Assembly (NCBI RefSeq): GCF_039555335.1
Contig: NC_092646.1
Location: 22,194,258 to 22,258,257, forward strand
DNA: 64,000 nt
Origin: Amphiura filiformis
Taxonomy: Eukaryota; Echinodermata; Ophiuroidea; Amphilepidida; Amphiuridae
Direction: 5' to 3'
Shown here piece after piece: positions 24,837-36,640 of the stretch. How positions within the stretch are numbered: the first letter of the stretch is position 1; the number at the start of each line of letters is the position of its first letter. The notes beneath the pieces are model-generated. The model did no database searches and was not told where the DNA came from. It saw nothing but the letters and a program-made list of their open reading frames with translations. Made by a program: the position numbers and the translations under genes.

Positions 24837-25548
24837 TTAAGGTTGGTCTGAACCCTGGAATTATGTAAACTTTCGGGCCTCATAACTGCTAAATTGTTGG
24901 TCTAAAGTATATAAAAGTATACATATTTAGAATGGCAAAGACTTGATAAGTTCATCTGAGAGGTCAAATTTGGGCCAAAATGGCACTTTGGCCCAAAATC
25001 TAAAAAATTGGTTTTTGGCCCACTTCTTTTTGTGCACCGTAACAAAAAAATTCTTGGGCCAAATTTTTTTTGAAACTAATTTTTAAAAACTAGATCAAAA
25101 TATCTGGGACACGTTTTTTCATTTTTTTGAATTTCGACTAACTTTGAGAAATTTGCGCCAAAAATGGTCAAAAAATGCTGATTTTTCAAAAAAATCATAA
25201 AAAAGCCCGATTTTGGCACAAATTTCAAATATTTTTGGTGAAATTGGTCAAAATTCAAAAAAATGAAAAAACGGGTCCTAGATATTTTGATCTAGTTTTT
25301 AAAAATTAGTTTCAAAAAACTTTTGGCCAAGAATTTTTTGTTACGGTGCACAAAAAGAAGTGGGCCAAAACCGGTATTTTTAGGATTTTGGGCCAAAAGT
25401 GCCATTTTGGCCCAAATTTGACCTCTCAGATGAACTTATCAAGTCTTTGCCATTCTAAATATGTATACTTTTATATACTTTAGACCACCAATTTAGAAGT
25501 TATGAGGCCCGAAAGTTTCCATAATTCCAGGGTTCAGACCAACCTTAA
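24837..25548. mobile_element. Long palindromic element with TTAA ends, copy 2
   Basis: TTAAGGTTGGTCTGAACCC on the left mirrors GGGTTCAGACCAACCTTAA on the right, palindromic over nearly its whole 712 bp. Unit 2 lacks it (34622-34650), which confirms the insertion. A short stretch after it repeats sequence from about 24400-24425, as if a template switch happened on integration or repair. Confidence 0.85.
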
Positions 25549-26190
25549 AGCGCAGTGCAGTGAATCTCTGTACCCCAGCTCTATCCTTACTTTCAAATTT
25601 GAAGTCTTGGTGGATGTTGACTTGCAACTGAGGACAGTTAGTGAACCTAATGGGCAGTGAGCAATCCATGGTATGACTTGTTCTACATTGGTCTCTATCA
25701 TTTATTAAAGAGGTATATTAGAAGACAGCATTTGACGAGACAGGTAGCAGGTGCCATGCTAATTACTTGGGAAATCTTAGTAGCATTGGAAAAATGTCAG
25801 ATTGATTCACCTCCATAAACTCCTCCTGGTTTTGTTAAATCTTAGGGCAAACAAAAAAAGGTCTGTCTCAAAGCTTGCGCGTGCATTGTAAAATCGTGAG
25901 ATTTGAAAAAAAGAAATGCTGAAATTTGTTTTATTTAAAAAAAAAACGTTTTCGGAAAAATTCGGTAAAAATCTCAAAATACCATATCCGGAATTTCGCA
26001 TTTCGTATTTGTCTTCAAACCACCACTCGTGAGCTTTGAGACGACCTTTTTTTTTCTTTTTTTTTTTTTTTTTTGCCTTATAATTTTATATGATACAGTC
26101 AATTTTAATGGGAAATATGGGTTGAAACATGCATGGAAATGTGTAACACCAGTTTAAGGTACTAGGAGTCTGTGAAATTGACGTGCTACA

Positions 26191-26619
26191 TATGTGACGT
26201 GTCATGTCAAAAGGAGACACTTTTGGGCAGGATCTTAAATGGAGATATAGCCAAAAATCTGCCCGGGGGTGATTTTTTCACAATTTGTGTTTGTTGCGAA
26301 TTTATGATGCTTTTTATGTTAAAAATATTGCCTGATAGTTTCAGACCGGAATATAAATGGCATCTTGTATTTTTTGAGCCATTTTTCAAGGTAATTCCTA
26401 CTCTCAACATTGTCAATAATATTTTTAAAGGCCGATATCTCAATTTCTTATTTTATAATACCATAACTTACGAACTCAATATCTTCGCTTAGGAATGTCC
26501 GATTTCATTGGGGAAAACGGTGTTGTGGAGCAAAATATCTGTATATTTAAGATATGTAAAAACCTCAAAATTGATAACCTGCCCAAAAGTGTCTCCTTTT
26601 GACATGACACGTCACATAT
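26191..26619. mobile_element. Inverted-repeat element with near-perfect 40-bp ends
   Basis: TATGTGACGTGTCATGTCAA and AAGGAGACACTTTTGGGCAG on the left are mirrored at 26578-26619. The interior is AT-rich; an open frame of 106 codons crosses it but has no recognisable domain. Unit 2 lacks this region. Confidence 0.8.
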
Positions 26620-27100
26620 AATCCATGCAGGGCCTAGATTTCAACGAGAATCACAGAATTAATGATTCACATAAGATTCTGTTGCAAGAATCAACTTCTC
26701 TCATTGTATCATACAGTAAGTGCAGTGACTATGATGGATTTTGATGCTCGCAAACCAAGATGAAATCTAGGCCCTGCCATGGATATTATGTAGTTTTGCA
26801 TGGTACTTATTTCATGTAAGCATGGTAAGCTAATCCTAATCCTAATCCGAATTCTAATCCTAACCCTAATTTTGTGTAAGTTTTTGAGTTCAAGACGCAA
26901 GCTTCATTCTCAAGACGCTAGCTAACGACTATCATATCTATTCACACATCTGGCTTCTTTAGACGAAATCATTACATACATACATACAAATTATTTATGA
27001 CACGCTGTTTCATAGATATCACAGCGTGTGTGATGATACACTATATAATAAATAACAAAACAAAAATAAAAGCAAGCAAATATTATGGAACAAAAGAAAA

Positions 27101-27682
27101 TCATTGTGTGAAAAGGTGTGTTTTAAGTCCTTTCTTAAACATTTGAAGTGATGCCACAGAGCGCAGAGCAGGTGGTAAAGTGTTCCACAACCGAGGAGCA
27201 ACATATGTGAATGATCTGTCGGCAGCAGATTGAAGAGTGCGAGGTGTGTAAGTTTGTTCAGTGAGTCTGGTAGTGTCAGTTGAAGATCGTAAGCCAGTTC
27301 GTGCAGGTGAGTACAGAGACAAGTTGCAGGCAAGGTATGATGGAGCAAAGCCATTTATGCACTTGAAAACAATGACAAGGATTTTGAATGTTATTCTGTT
27401 CTTGATTGTAAGCCAGTGGAGCTCTTTGATGAACGGTGTTGCATGATCACGCTTCTTTGCACAGAAAATTAGTTTTGCCGCCCAATTTTGCAGTCTCTGA
27501 AGTCTCGCGATGTCAGTTGCATTTGCTCCAAGTAGAACTGCATTTGCATAGTCGAGACGAGAAAGAATTAACGACCTAACGATGTGGTGGCATGTGTCTC
27601 TGTCTAAGAACCGGCGTATACGTGTTATGTTACGAAGATGGTAAGTGACATTACTACACAAGGTTGTAATGTGGGTTGACAT
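27101..27682 (-). pseudogene. LINE ORF2 C-terminal part, after the frameshift
   Basis: This continues the reverse transcriptase with HHIVRSLILSRLDYANAVLL, RLQRLQNWAAKLIF, LHWLTIKNRITFKI, and ends PRLWNTLPPALRSVASLQMF and KTHLFTQ. These are the thumb and C-terminal blocks of L2/CR1-like elements. The frame overlaps the upstream one around 27625-27682. Confidence 0.85.
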
Positions 27683-29955
27683 GGAAAGCTGACCATCAAA
27701 GAGGACACCCAGATTACGAACAGTGTCAGAGGGAATGATAACATTGTTATCAATTTGAAGATGAATATTTGATGGTAACTTGCACCTATTGAAGCAGCGA
27801 TAAAAAACTCCGTTTTGTTATCGTTCAGCATCAACATGTTGTTAGTCATCCACAGTTTTATCTCGCTAATGCAGTTTGAGAGTCTTGACAGAGCACATTG
27901 AATGGAAATCGGATCAGAAGGATTGAAATTTAAAAAGAGCTGAATGTCGTCGGCATACATATGGTAATGGATTTGATGCTTCCTGATAATACGACCAACC
28001 GGGATGATGTAAATTCTGAAAGATGCTGGACCAACGATGGAACCATGTGGAAGGCCATAGTACATCTGATGAGGATCAGAAAAAGTACCATTGATACAAA
28101 TTTTGGTGGTTCTGTTGGTAAAATATGACTTGTACCAGTCTAGTGCAGTTCCGCTTAGGCCGATTTCATTAGCCATACGATGAACCAAAACACTATGCTC
28201 TACCATGTCAAATGCAGCTGACAGATCTAGTAAAACCAAATACACAGCTGGCTGGTTGTAAAGGTACTGCATGATGTTAGTCTTGACGTGGAGAAGCGCT
28301 GTCTCTGTACTATGCAGAGAGCGATAGGCCGACTGGTATTCTTCACCAAGATTGTACTTATCAATATGAGCATTGATGCATCTGAAAACATATTTCTCGA
28401 TCAGTTTTGAAATGAACTGAATATTTGCGACAGGACGATTGTTTTTCATAACATTTGGATCCAGGGATTGCTTCTTTATCAATGGGTTAATAATAGCTTG
28501 CTTGAGTGCGTCTGGAAATACCCCTGTGGTAAGAGAAACATTAATAATACGGTGGATTACAGGTACAAAAACAGACATATTTTGCTTGATATACCAAGTG
28601 GGTATTGGATCCAAAATACTACTTTTGTTAGCAGACTTATTGATAAGATCAACAACATCATCTTCATTAACAGGATCATAATGTGCAAGATTACAAGAAA
28701 CAGTGTTATCATATAATACATCAACAACATTCTTAATTCTACTCTGTTCAATCTTCAATTCTCTATGGATATTAGCAACTTTTTCAGAGAAAATATTGGC
28801 AAACTCGTCAGAGAGCTCCTTTGCGGAGCCATGGTCTGGCAGAACCTTTTTACTGCTATTTAAGAGACCTTTTACAAGCTTAAAAACAGATTTGCTATCT
28901 GCGTTTTCAAACTCAGATTTGCAGTAGGTTATTTGAGCAGTTTCAATCATTGAGTTAACAACATTGTTTTGAGCAATATACAACTCGTGGTGAGCCTCAG
29001 ACTTGCTTTTTCTCCATCTTCTTTCAAGCCTTCGTCTTTCACGACGAGCTTTGTGAATGTCTTGGGTATACCACGGTTGTCTGACTCTGGCTCTACAAAC
29101 TTTCCTAGTATTGGGAGCATGTGTATCAAGAGCATCTGTAATGATCTCATTGTATTTGCTAGTGACTAGGTCACTATTATTAGATTCAGAAACAAGCATT
29201 TTAAATTTGCATACAAGATCATTGTTCAGCGATGTCTGGTCCATGTTCCGAAAATTACGACAGTTCCTGACTTCTTTCACATCAGTTGGCTTGTCCAGGT
29301 TAAGTGTACAAAAAATAACATGATGGTCTGATAGGCGAGTGCCAGTAAACGTATCCCTAAACAAGCCATCTTCAGGATGCGAAAAAATCAAATCCAATGT
29401 ATTACCATACTTGTGGGTGGGACCAGACACATGTTGGCAAAAACCAGCACTTTCAAAGGATGTTATGAAGTGCTTGGCATCATAATCATCAGGAGTGTTA
29501 ACATGGACGTTGAAATCGCCGAGCAAGATCATTTTAGTACTTAAAGAATTTAAGTAGATTAGAAAATCTTCAAAATCGCTTAAGAAATCAGATGTTTTTA
29601 ATTGATTTGCAGAAGTTGGTCGTGGCCTATATACAAGAGCGTAAATAACTTTCCTTTGTTTGTCGGATATAAGAGCATGTTCAAAGGTACCAGTAGAGGT
29701 ACTGAAATCAGATGGCATAAGTTTCAGTTTCAGGGCATCTCTGAAAATAACTCCCAGACCTCCACAATGATTGGCTGCAACTCTCGGAATATTAATAAAA
29801 GAGTACCCTGGTGGGATAGATTCGCCAGATACTGCATCATCATCGTCTCGGCCAAGCCATGTTTCAGTAAGAAACAGAGCATCCAATTCATGTTCAAGGA
29901 TTAAATCAGCGCATGTTAGCTCATGTTGTTGTCTTGTTCCGCACGGATTGAGCAT
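27625..29955 (-). pseudogene. LINE ORF2: endonuclease and reverse transcriptase (frameshifted)
   Basis: The N-terminal part is an AP-like endonuclease (DALFLTETWL, LLGDFNVHV, RLSDHHVIF). The reverse transcriptase follows with NNRPVANIQFISKLIEK, LDLSAAFDMVEHSVL, GLPHGSIVGP and the catalytic YADD at residues 667-670 (27946-27957). The true protein leaves this frame near 27790, where one base is missing, and continues in the frame of 27101-27682. One break in an otherwise open frame means the copy is fairly young. GSIVGP in place of the usual GS(V)LGP is a minor variant. Whether it can still move others is unknown. Confidence 0.9.
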
Positions 29956-30009
29956 TCCATTGGCATATATTTAGGTATGGACCAACAGAGATATTTGACA
30001 AATTGACGG

Positions 30010-30660
30010 GAGATAAATATCATTTACGGGAGATATTTATCATTTTCTATCCCGGTATCCAAAGATTTTCGTCTCATATCAAACTCGTGCATAGCACATT
30101 CACTTGTATCGATCCCGGGTATTGATTTTAGTATCTCTGATGCACCAAGTAATTATTAGCATGGCGATGTCGGTGTGCAGCACATCTCTTGTTTATTCAT
30201 TCCTCCGATTCAATATGTCAGGGTTTATTTATCAAAATAGCTTGACAACACATTTAATATTCATGCAAATTGATATAAAGGATGATGTAGAGATGCTGTA
30301 TCAACATGATCAAGCTTGAAATAGTGACTGTTTGCCATGCCCATGTATTTTCACACAAATAAAAACACATAGGAATATGGACTATGGTTCAGTTCAGCTT
30401 GCAAATATAGTATTTAAAACAGGATTTCAATATATATTTCCAGAGAAGGCAGGCATTTGCTGTAAATACAAGATCATAGTATATTAACAGTATTGTTAGA
30501 AAGGGGTGTAGTGGATATCGCACAAAGGTTGAAAAACACTGAACTTGTTCAACTTGCTCATTTTGTTCAAATTATTTGTAATTGGAGTGAATCTACTCAA
30601 TTTGACAGAATTTTATGTAACTAGACGTAAAGATTTTACTAGACATTTGCGCGCACATTT
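30010..30660. other. Tail of duplication unit 1; no gene
   Basis: From about 30230 the sequence matches unit 2 (34977-35158 and 36134-36640). This provides the empty site for the 974-bp insert of unit 2: one TA at GGAATATGGAC near 30373. Confidence 0.6.
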
Positions 30661-31207
30661 GATTACATTTTTTTACACAGAAGTTTGTAACCCATACCTA
30701 AATATAAAAGTCTGAAATGTGCTACCCGAATCTGCCGCACAATTCCCTACTCACCTTTTAACTAAGACCAACCCCGGGCGTAATGTAACGGTAAATACAG
30801 AGTTTGTATTTTGAAATCAAAGCATGAAAAAGTATCCAATCTATGTAACGGAATGTAATTCGGTTTAGGTTACGATTAACATCAACATGGTATAGGTTTA
30901 ATAGTTTTGAGGAAACTGAATATAATATCTGCATGCATATGAGCAAAATGGGACTATTATATATAGTAGCAAAATGGACGCACTCTGATAGGTAACACCT
31001 ACTAGACTGAATTCTTCGGCCTCTACTGCGCATGTTTATTGTGTGATGCTTGTCAAGTGACCAGAATGTTGATGATTTAGGTTGGCAATATGCGGCAACA
31101 CAGGCACCTGACATATTTAAACACAAATCACAGTCTGTGGAAACACAGGCATCTGACTATAATATTTAAACGCAAATCCAGAAATTCTGAAACTGAGGAC
31201 TTTTTTC

Positions 31208-31259
31208 CATTGGTTCGAGTGGAGATCCAGACTTAGAGTGGCTGCTGATCATTATATAG
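31208..31259 (+). promoter_or_regulatory. Core promoter of receptor 2
   Basis: ATTGG near 31209 and TATATAG at 31253-31259, in the same arrangement as in unit 1. Confidence 0.55.
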
Positions 31260-31279
31260 GAAGCGGTTGCTGTACTTCT

Positions 31280-31319
31280 AACCTTATCACCATTGTTTAA
31301 GAAGTGGACGATATAACAG
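31280..31319 (+). other. Noncoding leader exon of receptor 2
   Basis: CTTCTAACC through GTGGACGATATAACAG, then a GT donor at 31320. It would splice to the acceptor at 31932-31933, with the same in-frame TAA as in copy 1. Confidence 0.6.
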
Positions 31320-31557
31320 GTAACATTTGACATGAATTTTATATTATACTAAAACAATGAGCGGTCTCTCTAAACGTGTTTCTAGTAAATATATTGAATT
31401 GTTGTGTACATGGTCTTATATAAAGTTTCGTTCATTTTAGAATAATAGGAGCTTTTATGACGATAACTTACTTTTTAACCGAAGAAAATGGTTTTTAGTT
31501 TTATTAAACTTTTATTTATTGACTGACTAAGACCGAGAATAACCGATATAAATATAC

Positions 31558-31775
31558 TACCGTAAAACCTCGTCTACATGTATATAGAGTGCTTCTGATG
31601 AAAGCTAAATTAATCCAGGCGCCATTGTGGAATTTGAGCAAATAAATTACAGGTCTAAGCATATACAAACAAGTTTTTTTGTAAGACCAATCTATTGTCT
31701 TGGCATATTTACGCATGTATATTAATTTAGCTTTCATCAAAAACACTATATGCTTGTAGATGAGGTTTTACGGTA
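31558..31775. mobile_element. TACCGTA MITE in the leader intron of receptor 2
   Basis: Same insertion as 21059-21261. It keeps slightly more of the right terminal repeat (ATATGCTTGTAGATGAGG), so this copy is closer to the ancestral element. Confidence 0.75.
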
Positions 31776-31966
31776 TCATCTCGTGTCATAGAAGATAGGC
31801 AGGTCCAATACTCCTGTGATTCATTTGTCCCATTTAAATGTATACCATGGCGAGAGTGAAACAATTTATTTTAAAGTACTTTATATTGATATAATTTTTA
31901 TAAATTTCCCCAATATTTTTTTTTATATTTTAGGTTCGAAAGGCCCACAAACAAACTATTGATAGC

Positions 31967-33124
31967 ATGAAACAGGAAAGTGTTAATAACACCACCGACA
32001 CCATGGTAACAAGCGAAGTGACATGGACGTCGAATTCATCAGATTCGGCAAATTCAGACGAATATTTACTCGATTCACAGCTGCCGATTTTATACACTTA
32101 CATCACACTAACGATATTTACGTCTTTGGTTGGTACTACGGGAAACATTGTTGTTATTTTAGCCGTTGTAACCTCAAAGAAACTTCGCGTCATGCAAAAT
32201 GTCTTCATAGTCAATCTAGCCGTAGCGGATCTTTTGGTCACTGCACTGGTGAATCCCTTCGCCATAGTGGGTGCTTTAGATATGGGAAAACTTTTCTACC
32301 GTCTGCCAGCATTATGTGAATTTCTTGCAACATTAACCGTCACTAGCTGTGGTTGTTCTATTTGGAGTATAAGTGCAGTTTCCATAAATCGGTATTTCTA
32401 TATATGCCATCGAGTGATTTACACAAAGATATACAACCAGCGCACCGTTCCCTTTATGGTACTTGGGTTGTGGCTCATTGCCTTTCTTCTAGATTTACCA
32501 AACTACCTAGGATGGGGTGATCATATATTTGATACTCGTCAATTTTTGTGTAACTATGATTACTCATACAATTTCTCGTACACTCGTTATTATTTAATCG
32601 CTTTAGGAGTCATAGTGCCACTTTGCATACTATGCTATTCGTACTTTCGTATTTTCATGACATTTCGCGGTTCAAGTCGCCGAATGCGACAACACGCCAC
32701 GAATGCATCGTCAAGTCAAATTCAAGCAAAATCTCAAGCAGCTGACAGACGTGTACTAAAAACTGTCTCCATAATTTGTACTGTGTTCTTGGTAATGTGG
32801 ACACCGTACTCTATAACCGTCATCTTTGACTTACATTATCAATTTTGGTGGGTTCTCTTAGCTTCCTTCTTGGCGTTCACCAATAGTTCTGTTAATTTTC
32901 TGCTCTACGCCATAGACAGGAACTTTCGACAAGCCTATATGGAGATATGGAAGGGATTTGTATCCAGATGCGATTGTTTGGTGACGAAAAGTGAACCAAT
33001 TATGCCAACTGGGAGGAAGAAGACGGGACCTGATACAAATATTGACATAACTGAATCGCCGGGAAAAACCAATGTAGCATTCGAGTCTACAGTGACCTCA
33101 AATGTTCACGGATCAGGTGTATAG
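31967..33124 (+). CDS. Melatonin-receptor-like class A GPCR, copy 2
   Basis: 385 residues, nearly the same as copy 1 across all seven helices. It keeps NRYFYICH, both extracellular disulphide cysteines, MWTPY and the F-for-P NFLLY motif in helix 7. Substitutions cluster in the N-terminus (one added residue, MVTSEVTW), helix 5 (LCILCYSYF) and helix 6 to 7 (SITVIFD, VLLASFLAF), places that can alter ligand or coupling preference. The C-terminal residues differ (SNVHGSGV) because a short palindromic block in copy 1 is absent here. Same promoter, leader exon and polyadenylation signal as copy 1. The frame is intact, so it is probably functional. Confidence 0.9.
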   Translation: MKQESVNNTTDTMVTSEVTWTSNSSDSANSDEYLLDSQLPILYTYITLTIFTSLVGTTGNIVVILAVVTSKKLRVMQNVFIVNLAVADLLVTALVNPFAIVGALDMGKLFYRLPALCEFLATLTVTSCGCSIWSISAVSINRYFYICHRVIYTKIYNQRTVPFMVLGLWLIAFLLDLPNYLGWGDHIFDTRQFLCNYDYSYNFSYTRYYLIALGVIVPLCILCYSYFRIFMTFRGSSRRMRQHATNASSSQIQAKSQAADRRVLKTVSIICTVFLVMWTPYSITVIFDLHYQFWWVLLASFLAFTNSSVNFLLYAIDRNFRQAYMEIWKGFVSRCDCLVTKSEPIMPTGRKKTGPDTNIDITESPGKTNVAFESTVTSNVHGSGV

Positions 33125-33190
33125 TACTTTGAGCTACTTTGGTCTAACATTTAATATTCATATCTAACCTACTCTGCACTTTAATACAAC

Positions 33191-33196
33191 AATAAA
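33191..33196 (+). promoter_or_regulatory. Polyadenylation signal of receptor 2
   Basis: AATAAA about 65 nt after the stop, in the block conserved with unit 1. Confidence 0.5.
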
Positions 33197-33199
33197 TAA

Positions 33200-35157
33200 G
33201 TGATATGAGGCTTAATAATGATATCTGCGTCTTGACTCTGGAAAACATTTTTTTTAAACCTCATTTTGCATTTAGGTTTTTAAGCCACCTACAGGATCTC
33301 ATTTCGCATAAAGGTTTTAAGCCACCTACAGGAAACAAATTTGGCTATAACTTTGAAGAAAATTGTATCAAAATGTCCACTATTATTGCATGTTGGCAAT
33401 ATCTTAAATTGGTTGAATATAATTTTCTATACATATGCAAAATGCCTTTCACTAAAGTAAACAAATTGTTTAGTCTTGCTAGCCTTTGTAAGGGATATTT
33501 GTCTCATAGCCCTGCTTTTATGAACACCAATCATTACTTTGTAAAAGAAAATATATTATACACATACAGGTTTATACACACATTGCTGGGTTAATACAAG
33601 AGTCAATAAACATTCAATTAACTATATATAATGGACTTAGTTTTGTGCAATGTAGTTATATTGAACTTTTTCTGAAGTAAATCACCCATTGTAGCTTGCT
33701 CATAGTTTTCTATACAGATAGGCCTAATCACCTATGTACACATTCAGTATACTGACCATGACCTGCCTACCTAGCTTTGATTAACCAATCAGTTATGTGT
33801 ATTGTCAGCATGTGATGGCTATAAGTCAATTGCAAACATGTTTATAAAAAGGCTAAATATTTCCTACACTGAAGAGACTCACTGCCAGATTTAAGGGCTA
33901 ATTTAGTCCTTGTCATGTGGGGCAGTATTAGATAAAGGCATACAAACTAGGGTATGAGATATTAGGAATTATTTCCTAGCCTCTTAACCATAGGGTTGGT
34001 GGGCTACAATACCTATTCAAGACACAGGATATGTAAGGGATAAACTGTGCATATGAGATGTGGGGGAAAGTGGCATCATTTCACTGCCGTGAAAAAATTC
34101 TTTTGATGACTTTTCAAAATACAAACCAAACCTGCGGGGCAAGCTAGTCACAACGGGATAGCTTCATAAAATTGTTCAGAGGAAAAAGCTCCAGATTATG
34201 AATCTCTGTATGCCAGCTCTATCCTTTACAATTCAGATACTAGCACCGCATGCATGCATGGGCGGTGGTGTGTTTATCTATTTTTGTCTTGTTTTGAAAT
34301 ATATTTAGCACTCTTATTTTATTTCAGTGCAGCAGACAGTAAAGTTCAATTTATTATATTAAATTGAAAAGTATGGAGTTGATTGGACAAAATAGAGGTG
34401 TGGTTGCTTGGTTCTAAAAATATCCATGAAAAGAAAGGGGTGTTATATGTTTCTTCCATGACCAATGCCTCCAAAACTGCCAGACAAACCTGTGGAATTA
34501 AGGAATTTTAAAAGTATAAATTTGACATGAAATTAACAAGAAAAACATCAAATCCCCAAAACATGGCTGATTTAATACATGAAATTATACTGGTACGGAC
34601 AAATGCACAGATTTTACAAAAAAGATTGAAGATTTAGTTACCTTACTTTCAAATTTGAAGTCTTGGTGGATGTTGACTTGCAACTGAGGACAGTTAGTGA
34701 ACCTAATGGGCAGTGAGTAATCCATGTGTTGATTTGTTCTACAACTTCTCTCATTGTATCATACAGTAAGTGCAGTGACTATGATGGATTTTGATGCTCG
34801 CAAACCAAGATGAAATATAGGCCCTGCCATGGATATTATGTAGTTTTGCAGGTCGATCCTTCATGTAATTATTTCATGTAAGCTAACCCTAATCCTAATC
34901 CGAATTCTAATCCTAACCCTAATTTTGTGTAAACTTACATGAATAACCGGTTTCCAGTACTATTAAAAAACATCAGTATCAAAATAGCTTGACAACACAT
35001 TTAATATTCATGCAAATTGATATAAAGGATAATGAAGAGATGTGAATCATTATGTTTGTGGAAAGACAGAAATGAAAATGTATTAGATGCTGTATCATCA
35101 AGCTTGAAGTAGTGACTGTTTGCCATGTATTTTCACACAAATAAAAACACATCGGAA
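33200..35157. other. Noncoding part of duplication unit 2
   Basis: Matches unit 1 without the GTGACC MITE, the TTAA palindrome and the 26191 element. A short degenerate telomere-like run (CTAATCCTAATCC, CTAACCCTAAT) lies at about 34878-34922, as in unit 1 at 26829-26870. Confidence 0.65.
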
Positions 35158-35159
35158 TA

Positions 35160-36133
35160 GGGGAGACCGGGGCGTGCCCGCCCTATTTTCTTCAATCTCG
35201 CCTAGAGAGGACAATTCTCGTGTTAGAAGTCTATAGTTTTAATATTTTTACGCTGTATACTATAGCTAAATACTACCACATTTGTAAAGACATTGAGCTT
35301 TCAGTAACGGCAGGAGGAGGGAAAATAAAAATCACGATGACAGGGCGGACTTGACACGTACTGGGGCAAGTCCGCCCCTATGGTGGGGTAAGTTCGCCCT
35401 GATAAAAAGAAAAGGTTATAATATTGCAAAACAATTATAAATTTAATGCAAACGTTTCGTAAAGGGTATATTAGGCACTCACTCTCTTCCAAAGAGTCTA
35501 CTAAATTTATTGGAGGGGTATAATGTAAGCTAATAAATGTAGGGGTCCAAAATGAGCAAAACCTTTATTTACAACTTCGGCATTCATGGTTTCAGGGCAT
35601 AATGTACCTTTTAACTTTAAAAAATATGCTTGCATGTAGTGTTACTCTTCTTAAAGGTATTATTATCAATATTTTGCATAATACGCCGATGGGGCGAATC
35701 CGCCCCGGGAGTCCGCCTGGGGAAAACACAGGGCGGACTTGCCCCTTCACATACAGGGCGGACTTGCCCCAACACTACTTTTTTTCTTTACCTCGTGTTA
35801 TGCCTACTAAACACAATATGTCGATCTTTTAATTGCATAATATGTTGGGCAAAACGTTCACCTTCCAAATAAATATAAGAACGAAACCCGTCTCTGCAAG
35901 GTCTTGAGATTATTACAATATTACTAATTTCAAAAATGTAAACTTCCTTGACTCAAAAACGTTTTTTGACGATAATTTCTGTGGCGAGATGTGTCGGACT
36001 GTCTTTTTCTTGGGTAGTTAGATATGACGTGTGCCAGCTAATTACATCATCATTGTACTTTTCCAGCATTCACGAGATCAGAAACATGGGGTGGGCGGAC
36101 TTGCCCCGAGGGCGGACTTGCCCCAGTCTCCCC
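35160..36133. mobile_element. 974-bp fold-back element with GGGCGGACTTGCCCC words
   Basis: GGGGAGACCGGGGCGTGCCC on the left mirrors GGGGCAAGTC...GACTGGGG at the right end, with TA on both sides (35158-35159 and 36134-36135). The word GGGCGGACTTGCCCC or its inverse occurs at least eight times within about 250 bp of the two ends. Unit 1 has the empty site with one TA. The interior is AT-rich and noncoding, in sharp contrast to the GC-rich words. Confidence 0.85.
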
Positions 36134-36271
36134 TATGGACTATGGTTCAGTTCAGCTTGCAAATATAGTATTTAAAACAGGATTTCGATATATATTTCTA
36201 GGGAAGACATGCATTTGCTGTAAATACAAGATCATAGTATAACAGAATTGTTAGAAAGGGGTGTAGTGGAT

Positions 36272-36488
36272 ATTTATTATTTTGCCTGGGGAAACCCCAT
36301 CAGTGTAAGCACTGTTTTTCAGGGGTGCCCAGGGGTCAAACAAAATACATCAAAATATTTTAAAAACACATACATTAAAATTAAATATGAGAAATACAGA
36401 TAATGACATAGAATTGCACATACAATATACTTTATAAAAACACTATGTAAAAATACATTTAAATACCCATGCCAGCTGGGATTATATT
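36272..36488 (-). mobile_element. Short LINE 3' fragment
   Basis: Unit 1 reads GTAGTGGATATCGCAC; unit 2 has about 217 bp inserted between GGATAT and AGATAT. The insert starts with TTATTATTTTGCCTGGGG on the plus strand, like the 3' tail of the LINE at 38031. It has no coding frame. Confidence 0.5.
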
Positions 36489-36640
36489 AGATATCAAACA
36501 AAGGTTGAAAAACACTGAACTTGTTAAACTTGCTGTAAAATTGTTCAAATTATTTGTAATTGGAGTGAATCCACTCAATTTGGCAGAATTTTATGTAACT
36601 AGACGTAAAAATTTTACTAGACATTGCGCACAATTTTTTG

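Larger units (their letters stand above)
26965..30010 (-). mobile_element. Near full-length L2/CR1-like LINE, inverted
   Basis: The minus strand holds an endonuclease plus reverse transcriptase reading frame and a C-terminal continuation in another frame. Its 3' end is marked by a short tandem tail (TGTA repeats, seen on the plus strand as ACATACATACATAC near 26975). The 5' edge is uncertain because sequence before the first Met still looks LINE-like. It sits inside duplication unit 1. Confidence 0.85.
20089..36640 (+). repeat. Tandem segmental duplication containing receptors 1 and 2
   Basis: Unit 1 (about 20089-30660) and unit 2 (about 30722-36640) share an order of landmarks: AATCTGCCGCACAA, promoter and leader exon, TACCGTA MITE, receptor exon, AATAAATAAG, AAGCCACCTACAGG, CTAATCCTAATCC, then GACAACACATTTAATATTC and a shared tail. 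Unit 1 is longer because it holds extra insertions, including a 3-kb LINE. Unit 2 has a 974-bp insert of its own. Confidence 0.85.

Noticed and set aside
26172-26492. 106-codon frame
   Set aside because: It lies in a near-perfect inverted-repeat element absent from the other duplication unit, with no domain or start support.
26829-26870. Interstitial telomere (CTAACCCTAATCC-like words)
   Set aside because: Only a few degenerate units, present identically in both duplication units (34878-34922), so a short local repeat is enough to explain it.
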